A DNA stretch of 64,000 nucleotides from contig JAAROD010000026.1 of the NCBI GenBank assembly GCA_012274445.1, forward strand, positions 124,001 through 188,000, in the 5' to 3' direction. The notes under the pieces were generated by a model. It made no database searches and was not told where the DNA came from. It saw only the letters and a program-made list of their open reading frames with translations. The position numbers and the translations under genes are program-made. Within the stretch, counting starts at the first letter, position 1. Every line of letters begins with the position of its first letter. The stretch is from Sclerotiophoma versabilis. Its lineage: Eukaryota; Ascomycota; Dothideomycetes; Pleosporales; Didymellaceae. Shown piece by piece: positions 11,101-23,100 of the stretch.

Positions 11101-14100
11101 TTCCAGCGGTACCCAGAAGCCCCCTGCCTTCCAGACAGCAAGCATCGCTACGGGAACATACTTTGTCTTCCCAAAGAGAAGCGGGACCGGACGGTCTAAG
11201 CCAACCCCCTTTGCGACTAGCCGGACGGCCAACGTCGAAGACAGCTCGTCCAGCTCCGAGTAGGTAAGTCTTCCATCCCAAGCATCGATAGCAAGTGCCC
11301 CGGGTTGGTTGATAGTAGATTCATGGAACAAGTGGTGAGCACAACTGTCAATGACTTCTGGAGAGCATAAGCGTTCCTGTAATTCGACCAAGTCTGCGGA
11401 GGATGCCGCAGGGAGGGAAGATAGCGGTTTTGTGACAAGAGAATCATTGCTTAAGCAGGTGAGCAAGGTAGCAAAGGTACTCATTATCCCCTCAGCAAAT
11501 CTAGGATGGAGAAGCTGCGAATCGTATGCAAGCGAGGCGGAAACGTTGTTCGAATTGTGCGCTAATTGAACCTCGAGGACAATCGCATGCGGTAAAAATG
11601 CCTGACAATCATTTAGAGGACGCAACTCTAGGTTTGAAATTTCCGCATGGTCGTCATCGATATAATCTGGCGGCGGTTGAACGACAACTAGAGACTCCGA
11701 GACACATGCCCGCCGAGCATTCTCATTCAGACGCGCAATGCGATTAAGACCAAAATGTGCGTGCTCAGAATCCGCATTGAGATCACGAGAGACCTGATCG
11801 AGTAGCGCATGCGCAGTCGTAGTCGGAACGAGCTGTACATGGAAAGGTGTGGCCGCCATTGTCGGACCAGCTAATGTAAGTAGAGCACCACCGACCGTTT
11901 CGCGCCCGGAACTGATCGCTGTAAACACAACGTCCGTACTAGCGCTGAATTGGGCAAGAGTAAGGCCCCATGCGGCATAAACTACGGCTGTGGCACTGCC
12001 TCTCGCAGCAGTGACGCTTCTAAGTTGCGAGCTCTTCTTTATACTGCAGGAAGCTACAGGCTGGTACTCTGTCGGTTGATGAGCCAGTGGAAGGCCCGAA
12101 TAATCTACGTTGTCTAGTCGGTCTTGCCAGTATGATGCGCTACGTTCTTCATTTCGTTGAACTAGCTGCCATACGAAGGCGCGGAATGGGATTGGCGGTA
12201 AACATGTAGGTCTATCCAGGAGTCTAGCTGCTATATTGCGCCAGATCATGGAGAATGATTCGCCATCATACAGTGCATGATGTATAGCAAGCACGGCGTG
12301 ACCGGATAATATCCAAATCATGTGTGCCAGAGGACCGCCCTTCCATCTGTCCGAACGCACAGTTGAAGTTGCATCCCTCGCGTCGAATACGCGATGCCAG
12401 GGTGGGAATGACCGTAATACTACTTGAAGTGCTGAACCGCTGCCAATACCGGGTACGATTCGTGTTCGCAGTAATTCGAACTGTATTGCGACTTGATTCC
12501 AGATTTCTTGCATCCGGGCCTCGTCGATGTTGTCAGGAACATTGAAACTGTGAAATGACATATATGCTTGGTCCGATCGCATATTAGCTGCTACGAGACT
12601 TTCTTGAAAAGGTGTGCATGGGTACACATCCTCGACTAATCCGAAGTCGATACCGTAGTGCGACAAAGACTCTTGTAGAACGGCCCCGCGGTGTGTTGGG
12701 TCCAACAGCTCAAACCGGCCAGGCACTTCGGCTGCTTCAAGGGCCTCTCCATTTTTTCCTAGACTTTGCCCTTTTTCTAAACGTGTAGACATCTCATCCA
12801 GCCTCTGGTGAGCCATAATGTCCCTGAATCGTAGCGCATAGCCACTTGACTTCATTAAGCTTACCAGCCGAATGGCTGTGATTGAACTACCTCCAAGATC
12901 GAAGAATTCATCGGATAGTCCGATCTCGTTGACGTCAAGTCCCAAGATTTTCGACCAGCACTGCCGCAAACAATGCTGGTCTCTGGTAAGATGCTGAGAT
13001 AGCCCCTTGGGGCCCACAGTGTCTCGTGGCCCAACAAGGGGAGATCCCTCGTGTTCAAAATCCTCCAACATCTCATGGATCAGGCGGATGTTCAGTTTTC
13101 CGGATGCTGTTTTGGGTAGATTCCTAAAGGCAACGTAGGTTGTAGGCACCATATACCCGGCTAGAACAGAGCGCAGCTTTTGCTTGAGCTGCATTGCATC
13201 GCGGGTTAGGTTGTCCTTTTCGGCATTGCCTTGATGCAATACAATAAGATTTGGCACGGTTGACAGCTCCAATAGTGCCACCAGAAACGGTTCGCGCCTC
13301 CTTCCGTCAGATAAAATGGGTGGCTTGTAAAATAACACAGCTGCGTCAGAAAACGGCAGTCCGCAGTCGGCTATGCATTTGCGGGCCCATTCAGCTATCT
13401 CACCTGTCTCCACACGCTGACCGCGTATCTTAATCTGGCCGTCTCTCCGCCCAAGCAAAGTGAGAGTTCCATCGGCGTTGTATGAGGCCATGTCTCCTGA
13501 GCGATAAACTGTTCCGAAATGATCCGCCGGCAACCAAGGGGGGTTTTGTAGGAAACATGTTGCAGTACGTTTCTCATCTGCGTGATACCCACGCGCGATA
13601 TTCGGGCCTTGCAGATATAGCTCTCCGATTGCACCGATAGGTGCTAATGCATTGTTTGTTGGGCTGACCACCCAAGCTGACATTGCAACGGATTTGCCGA
13701 TGACGTTTGCCTTTGTATTGGGCGCCATAATGTTGCGGGCAATACTAATGCAAACCTCGGTTGGGCCATACTCATTAACAAAACGTACTCTTTCCACGCT
13801 AGCCCATGTGTTGACATCGCTCTGTGCAAGAGGCTCCCCACCACAGACGACAATAGTGACGCTCGGGATGTCCGCTGGGCGAAGCAAACGCAGAACAGAT
13901 GGTGTCAGGCTGATAGCAGTTATACTGTTAGTGTTGATGAAATCTCCAAGTCCATCCAGACGCTGGGAATCTGAAGGCATGCAAACCACTCCGCCAGTAC
14001 TAAGCGTATGGAAAATTTCCTGGACGGATAAGTCGAAAGTGAAGCTGGCGTACTGTAGCATGCGAACACCCGTGCCTAGGGGTACGACTGAATTCATGGA

Positions 14101-17100
14101 CCTGATACTTGAGCTCAGTGCACGATGCTCCAATACAACACCTTTAGGTTCGCCGGTGCTACCAGAGGTAAAAATCATGTAGGCAGCGTGATTGGGATGA
14201 ACTGCCAGCGAGGTGGAAGCAACAGAAGAAGCCGCGGCATTGGAAAACAAGCCTCCTTCAACACATATAGTCGCAACCCCATTTTCTGACGCGCCCAGGA
14301 GCAGATTTTTGGTCTTAGTTGACGTCAAAACAAGATTGACCCCAGCTCTCTGTATTAGGCTGAGTAGTCGTGCGGGCGGATGCGCGGGATCTAAGGGGAC
14401 ATAGGCGCCACCCGCTTTCCAGATTGCCAGCATCGCCACGACTGCATACCCTGATTTTTCAAAGCAAATACCAACAAAGCGGTCCGGGCCAACATGCCCA
14501 GTGTTAGCTAATTGCTTAGCGAGCTGCTCAGCTTGCTCGTTGAGTTCGCCATACGTCCATCTTCCCTCCTTCGCTGTAAGAGCAACGCAGTGCGGATGTC
14601 TAGCAGAATTCGCTTCTATGGTATGAATCGTGCAGGCTTCTACAGGAGGAGGCACACAGCTGGCCCATCCAATGATGCTGTTGAGATCTGCAGCGCAAGG
14701 GGATACGACGCTGGCAACGGGATCGGCCGGCTCAGCCCCGCATAGGCCGTGAAGTATGCGATCCAGATGACGTAAGAGTGACGAGACCGTTTCTTCAGAT
14801 ACACATATTGGGTCAAAATGCACTTCGAACGAAACATTAATGCGTCCATTTTCGCATTTATCACCCAGCCAACAATCTAGGACGAGTGGGTAAGGATGAA
14901 AGTCTCTTGTATCGATTGGAAGAGCTTCAATACCGAGTTCTTGATAAGCCGGGACAGTCTGTCTTGGATGGATTGTGAGTGTCGATCGGAAATCGCAGGC
15001 TTGGCGAGCGCTCGAACCCAACTGCATGATACGGCTCAGGGACACGGTGGAGTGTCGCATGCTAGCGACGACGATATCCTCGTGTACGTAGCGTAGAAAC
15101 TCAGCTACGTTTTGTTCGCTTTGTACCAATATACGGCGGGGAATCGTCGCTAGTGTAGGACCCACGACCTTTTCGATGTCCTGAATTGGCAGATCGCGTC
15201 CCGAGACAGTAGCACCGAAGTTGGCGCTAGAAGAACCCCCATATTGTGCGATGGAAAATGCATACGCAGCCGTGATCACCGAAGATATCGTCACATTGGG
15301 CAGGTATGTTGGCACCTGGGGGATTCGAGCAGTGAAAAAATGTCGTCGGTGTGCAACAGGCCGATGACCAGCGGGGCAGACGGGAAATGCGAAAGTGGCA
15401 GATGGGTCTTCGTCCTTGTCCTCCAGTGCTTGTTTCCAAAACCGATCTGAATCCTCTGTTGACGAAGGCAAAGAGATATGTTGCACAAATTTCTGGAAAG
15501 GTGGGTGCGGACTTTCAACTCCCCTATTTTGGTAGAAGCGCGCAACAGCATTCCATATGATGTCTAGGGACCAGCCGTCATAACAAGCATGATGTGCGCT
15601 GAGAACGAAATGCCTGTCCTCAGTCACGGCCAACCTAAGCAACGGTTGGCCGTAATTGAATGGGATCCGCCTTTGCTCCTTCAGATAGTTATCGCAAGGC
15701 GTTCTTACTGTCTTGATAAGGCTTGACGCACTCGTAACAACTGTCAGGGCACTTTGTGGTCGGAGGAGAATTCTAGCGCGTAAAATTCCGTATTGCGCGC
15801 AGACGTAGTCCCATGCCGCAATAAACCGCGGTACTTCCATATCTTGTGGCAACTGGAACGAAGCATGAGTTACATAGGGCTGTGCAAGCCCATCTTCACG
15901 GGCGGAAATTGCCATGAGGGATTCCTGCAATGGCGTGCAGGGGAAAATATCCTTAACGGTATCGACAGGTACACCACATTCAGCTGCTATAGTTGATAGC
16001 AATGATTCTAAGTCCTCGGATTTCATGTCCTCGAAACTGTTCAATAGGGACATGGGCTGCACAGTGGCGTCAGAATCCACTGGCGAGGACTTTCCTAGCA
16101 TCTTGGCCATATCGACTGCTATTGGGTTCTGGAATATCGCGACAACAGGCAAATTCAGTCCCACGTTTCGTGCAGCGGCGCTCAGGCGAATAGCCGTGAG
16201 CGAACAGCCCCCAAGGCTGAAAAAATTGTCGTGCAGGTTGACCTTTGATAACCCTAGAGCTTTTCTCCAGAGCTCTAACAAAATGCTCTCTTCCCGCGTA
16301 CATCCTTCCCCACCTGAGCCTTGGTCGACTTCAGTAGCAAAGGAGACCAGTGTGTCAATGGATAGACGGGAAGTGACACGCCGAAGCAAAGCTCTATCCA
16401 ACTTGCCCGAGCTCGTAGTGGGCAGTTTCCTGAGAGGAATGTAGACACGCGGTGTCATGTATGCCGGCAGTGGTAGTGGTGCACCGCGTATCTGCTGAAC
16501 CAATTTCCGAAAGACGTCCGAGGCGAATGGGTCATCTGCGATAATGTCTTCGGCATCCTTCTTGCAACCTTCAGCAGAACCAACAACGATGAAGGCAGCG
16601 AGTATGTTTTTGGGCTCACGCCTCAGTAAATCAACAGCAAGAGGTGGAGTCGGCGCTGGCAAACGTTTGCGCAAATGATGCTCGATATCTCCAATCTCGA
16701 CACGTTGACCGTTGATCTTTACTTGCGAATCTTTGCGGCCAATAAAGTTGATCGATCCATCCGAGTTATATCGAGCAAGATCGCCAGTCTTGTAGAGCCG
16801 ACTGTAAGGTCGGCTAGAGCGGAGCCACGACGGCGAACTAATAAACGATTTGGCAGTTGTATCCTCGCGGTTTAGATAGCCACGAGCGAGGGCCGGTCCC
16901 TCAATCAACAGCTCCCCGACAGCACCAACAGGTCGCAGCCGCTCATGATCGTTCTCGTCGACAATCCATGTAACTGCACGATACGCACACCCGATATTGG
17001 CTGGGTCGACGTATTTGGCTGCAACAACATGCTTGGATGTACATGCAACACTACACTCACTGGGGCCATACACGTTGAGTAGCTTGACTCTTCCAGCCCA

Positions 17101-20100
17101 GGCATCCACCACTGTGCGCGGCAACATCTCTCCAGCCACAACGAGTATTTCCAGTGTTGGGACTGTGCATGGGTCAATCAGAGCAGCAAAAGATGGAGTC
17201 CACCCAGCCCAATTAGCTCTAGTGCGGGTTATAAATGGGACAATGTCTCCACGGTCCGCGTCACTGGGAGTACAGAGACAGCCTCCTACTTTCAGTGTAC
17301 ACATGATATCGACGACGCTGGCATCGAAGCTGTAGGCGGCGAATTGCAATGTTCTCGTTCCAACTGAGAGACACATGGCCCGTACGTGTTCATCAAAGCC
17401 CGAACTGAAAGCGCGGTGCGTTACGACTACGCCCTTTGGGACTCCTGTAGTTCCAGATGTGAAGATAATGTACATTGCGTCATCAGGCTTCACGGACGTA
17501 CAAGGCGTAGTAAGGATGTCTCCGACTGGCAGCTTAGCCGCTGATGCTGCGGACAAACAAAATACCAAGCGACCTGAAGTCCGCATCCTAGCATCCGCCT
17601 CTTTCGAAGAAATAATAATGGGTGGATTGACTTCGTCAATTATAGCCACGATTCGGTCGTCCGGGTGCCCAGGATCCAGCATAACAAAGCAGGCGCCAGC
17701 CCTCAATACAGCCAGCATGGCGATAACTGCCCAATTTGACTTTTCAAAGCAAACAGGAACAATAGAGTTAGGTCTTACACCTGATCTGACAAGAAATGTA
17801 GCCAGACTATGCGTCAAGCTGTTCAGCTCACCATATGTCATCTCGCCATCACATCCGCATAAAGCCAATCTCTGTGGTTGTGCGCGCATGCTAGACTCGA
17901 TGGCATGGTGCGCGCACTCCTCCGCGGGCGCAATCAAATAACTGTTCCATTTCCAAATGGTGGTCTCATCTTCTGGACTGATCGTCGGGATATCCATGAC
18001 ACGGTTCTCCATGCCCTGTACCAGCTTCGAAAGAAGATCCCCAGTAGTTTTGGCTATATTCGACGCAACTTCATCGCTAAAGGAATGGGTCTGATACTGG
18101 AGTATTGCATCTATGCTCTGGTCACCCGTTTCGATTATAAGCGCGATATCATATTCTGTGGGGTCTTTGCGAAGGACTTGGCGGAAGCCAAGGCCTGACT
18201 CAGTCTGGAGTATCGGAGACTGAAAGGCTAAACCTGAGTTGAACAATAGTCCCTCTTGTATCCCTATCGCGTGATGGATATCGGCTAACGAACAAGCTTG
18301 CTTACTGAAGCAGTCCATCGAATCTTTCTGAATGCTCTGCAAAGTTTCGACAACGGTAGCATCCTTTGACAGGTCGACTGTCATGACAAGAACGCCAATG
18401 AGGACACCGACAATGTCACCAACACGCTCGATTGGAGCGTCTCTTCCCGAGACGATGTACCCAAAAGAAACTTGATTTTTGCCTGTGTAGCGCTGCAAAG
18501 TCAACGCCCAGACCATCTGGAACAAGGTTGGTAGCGTCAGTCCTTCTCTCGAGAGAGAATACTGTATTCTTGCGTAGTCAGTGTCGAGGCTAAGCTTGAT
18601 CTCACGTTGTTCGTTTTCTTCCGGAACAATGTCGGGTATAGTGGGAAAAAGACAGGGTTCAACTTGGGATAGACGCTTCTTCCAATATGAGATACTGTTG
18701 TTATACCTTTCTCGGTCGCAGATATATCTGACGAAGTCAGAATACCTCGGAGCAGTACTGTTATCTAGCTTCCCTTCGTAGGCGAGTGTTAAATCTCTCA
18801 ACAGTGGCGGGATGGACATGCCATCGCAAATGAGATGCGTCACCTCTAGACGACAATAGGTTGACCCATCATTTCCACAACAGATGATCATTCGATGCTC
18901 TGGGGCAATTTCATCATACTTGATAGTTCGGAGTGGATGACTCAATGCTGTGTCCATAGCGTTGACGTCAGTGAGGACTACGGTTTCAGGCTTGTGGTAT
19001 CGCAAGACGACTTGCTCAGAGACACTGTTTTCAGTAGCACCTTCCACAAAAACAGTCCTCAACGCCGAATGACGGGAAACCACCTGTTCCCATGCTTTTG
19101 CAAGTCTAAAGGGATCGACATGTTGTGTTTCGGTTCCGTAGACCTTCCATATCATCTCAGATTGGTATACTTCTGCATTCTTGGCTTGGCTAAGCGCCAG
19201 TGACTTCTGCATTGGCGTGCACGGACATATAAGTTCAATGTCCTCCAGAAACGAGACACTAGGGATTGCTAGAATGCTGCGGGTCAGCGCTAGGAGCGAT
19301 GTGTAGTCGGCATCCACAAGTGGTACATCGCTACGAGTGAGCTGCGGTGACTCGGACCTCAACGTATAGCATATCTGCGTCAAAGTCTTCTCAAAACGTT
19401 CCGTCCATTCGAGAATCCTTTTCTGGTGTTGCATAGCGCGGTGCCAGACGAAGGTAAAGTGCAGGCGCTCGGAAAGTACGCTGGACGATATTTCGAATAA
19501 AGTAAATCGCGGCAGCGTGGGACTTGCGTCGGCAATATCTTCCCCAGCTGTCCAATTCTCTTCACGAAGAATTGAGGAGTCTTGTTCTATCGTGCCATAG
19601 CTACCTTCGTAGTTAAAAGCTATCTCTGCTGGCAAATCTCGACCAAATCTCTTAACTCCACGATCCGTCAGGGCTCGGCAGCCAAAGTACTCCCAGCCAT
19701 TGCTAGTAATACTCTTTCTAGCATCTTTTATGCGCTTTACAGTTTCAAGAATATTGTCTGTGCTGATGTCTGGGTCGTGGACAGGAAAGAGTGTGGTGAA
19801 CCATCCTACCGTTCGCGAGAGCTCAATACCGTCATGCCAAGCTTCGCGCCCATGGCTTTCATTCATGATTGTCGGGATATCTCGTTCAGGAAATATTTCC
19901 TTGAAAGACAGCACCAATGCAGAAAGTAGAAGGTCGATAGGTTCTGTACGAAGCACGTGGTGGTGATCCTGAAGGAGGCCGCGAGTGAGGATTGTGCTGA
20001 GTGTGAATGTTCTGCTGCAACATCCTTCGTGCAGATTATTCCTTGGATCGATTTCCCAAAACTCAAAGTTGGGGGGCGGTACATCTGTCTTTAGTATCTT

Positions 20101-23100
20101 GGCGGGATCTTCGAATCTTGGGTCAAGAAAGTGATTGCGTTGCGCCTCTACCCATGACTGAAAAGAAAAGGGCTTCTCTAACTCGCGGGGCCGACCAAGC
20201 AAGGGGGTGAGCACCTGTTGTAGCTCTCTGATTATGATACGCCACGAAACAAGGTCGACGACCAAGTGATGTATGGTCATGAACATCAACTGTGAATGGA
20301 CGTCGTCAAACACATCTACTCGTAGTAGTGGTCCTGAGTGAATATCCAATCCTCTTCTTGAAGCATTCATCAGGCTTGTTCGCTCTTCTTCAGTGATAGT
20401 TTCGCCGTGCATGTTGATTGTATATGGTACCAGTGGTTCCGCGTCAATGAATTGCACCCACTCTCCAGATGAGGTCTGTTCGAAGCGGGCGCGCAGCATT
20501 GAGTGTCTCTCAACCAGCCAAGCTACTGCATTTTTGAAATCCTGCTCACTTGCATAGATTGTGAGTCTCATCAAGAAGCTTTGGTTGTAGTGGTTCCATT
20601 CCCGTGAGCTCGGAGCAATCTCCATCAGGGCCTTTTGGATGGGCGATAGGTCAAAGCGACGTCCTGGCTGCTCTTGCGGGATGATCTTGTCTTGTGAGCG
20701 CAACTCCCGCACAGTACCAGCCGCTTCATACAGAGAAGAAGCTCTTAGAAGCTCTGATACCCTTAAGGCCTTCCCAATTTCTCGATACTGTGAGACTACT
20801 TGCATAGCAGCGATGGAATCTCCGCCATTCCTTACGAAAGATCGATCCAACACTATGTCTGCTGGCTCCAAATTGAGAATCATTGCGCAAATTTCGCGCA
20901 TAAGATCTGATCTTTTATGGGTATAATTTGCTGAAGACATGCTTTTCTCCACCACCTCGCGTTTTAGGTCTTCAGAATATGAAAAGATTGTGTCCAAGGT
21001 GAAGGATGATAGCATATCTAGCAAAGCCTTGCGGTCTAGCTTCCCGGAGCTATTCACGGGTAGGTGGCGCACTGGAATATAGCCGTCAGGAATCATATAG
21101 CCAGGAAGCTTGCTCTCAAGCTGAGGCTGCAGCTGTGATAACACTTTCTGCATGACTCGTTTCGTCTCCTGCTCATCAGCATTTGTGATTGAATTTCCGA
21201 GGCCCAGAACCGAGATTAGAACTAATCGTTCCGTACCTTTGGGCACAAAAAGCTCGACTGCGGTTGTGACCCAATCAGGAGTATGCTCCAAGATGGAATT
21301 TTCAACTTCTCCTAGCTCAACTCTATAACCGCCGCGCACTTTGACCTGGGAATCTTTTCGGCCGACATATCGTAGGGTGCCATCGGGATGCACGAAAACC
21401 ATGTCGCCTGTTTTGTACATTCGACATGAAACATTCTGATGTTTTACCCAGGCTGGCCTTTCTATGAAAACACTCTTCGTTTTCTCGATGTCATTCAGAT
21501 AGCCTCGAGCAACGTTGGGTCCCTCAACACACAGTTCTCCGACCGCTCCGATTGGGACTAGACGCTTCTCTTCGTAAGGATCTACGATCCAAAGACGGCA
21601 GCAACTAAGACCTACGCTACTTCCGATGGAATCAGGTGCCGTTGAGGTGGACATAGACTGGAAGGAGCATGCAATGCACGTTTCGGTAGGTCCGTAAACA
21701 TTGAACAGCGAGGCATCGGAGTTGGACCACCGATCTTTGTCGCTTTGTATCATTCTTTCTCCTCCCAAAAGTATGGTATGCAAGCTTGGAATACTTTCTC
21801 GGGAGAAGGACCGAGAAACGGATGGTGTCGAAGCTAGAGTATTGACTCGATAATCCCTCATGAATCCAGCGATGTCGTTCATCTTCTGCTCTTCCGACGG
21901 AATGCACACACAGCCACCAAAGACCAAAGTAGCCACGATTTCAAATACTGAGATATCGAATGCAAGAGAAGCTAGGTGCGTTATACGGGTATCATCGTTG
22001 AGACCGAGGAATTGGCCGATAGCAGTGACGGAAGAGCTCAATGATCGGTGCTCCATCATCACACCCTTGGGACTTCCTGTACTACCCGACGTGAACATTG
22101 TGTAAGCTAGATCCGTAGGTTGGGCTAAAACTCCACATTGTTGTCTTCGAACCTGGTCACAAAATTCGACACTGGTAATGTCTGAATGAAGAGCTTCGTT
22201 CTCGAGCGGTAGTACCAAGATGTCAGTCCCTGATTGTCCTGCTTGCTGTTGCAATATGCTACCGCAAAGTATTGTGGTAGCTTTCACTGCATTAACTAGA
22301 TGAGTCTGGCGTTCCCGGGGGTGGGATGCATCCATAGGCACGTAGTATGCTCCGGCCTTCCATACGCCAAGTATTCCGACTAAGGCCCATTTGGACTTCT
22401 CGAAAAGAATCGGTACCGCATGACCAGGTCTTACACCGCGCGAGTACAGGGCTTGGAAAACTTCAGTTGCGCAGCTATCAAGCTCGGAGTAGGACATGAC
22501 GCCATCCCAGGCGTCGATTGCCGTTTTGGTAGGTTGCTTTTCTACCATAGTTGCGATCAATTCGTGTACGGTGGTTTCGACAGCATTTGGTGGATTCTTT
22601 TGCAAAATGGCGGTCAGATCGTACTGATCTCGTGGGGAAATGATTTCGAGATGGCAAAGTGAAGCAGAGCCGCTCTTTGCAAGGATCGAGATGGCATGTA
22701 TCAACGTTGCCATGATGCGCTCAGCAAATCGCTCATTCATACGCATCGAATCAAACCCCATAGATACTTCGACAGTTTTATGGTCCCAAACCGCCAGTTC
22801 CTGCTTATCTTGCTCATGGTACTCGAGAAGTAGGTTGCTGAATGTTTCATTGATGCCGCGTCCCTTTTGCTCAAGTTGAATGCTGCGAAAACTGCTAGAC
22901 CCAAGCCTTTTGTGCAGTACATCTTTTGAGATCGACAAATATGAATCTACTTCCAGATCCATTTCAGCTGGAAGCTTGGCTGTTGCGAATTTCTCTTTAC
23001 CGTGGACGCGAAAGTGTAATTCCGTAGTGTCGGCTGTGTATCGCGAGACGGTGAATGCCCATGAGGCAAATATGAGGGCTCCCAGCTCTACACAGCCAGA

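Noticed and set aside
13652..16444. Long plus-strand ORFs inside the synthetase (for example 13652-14182, 15914-16444)
   Set aside because: They are antisense shadows of a continuous, well-conserved NRPS frame and contain no domain.
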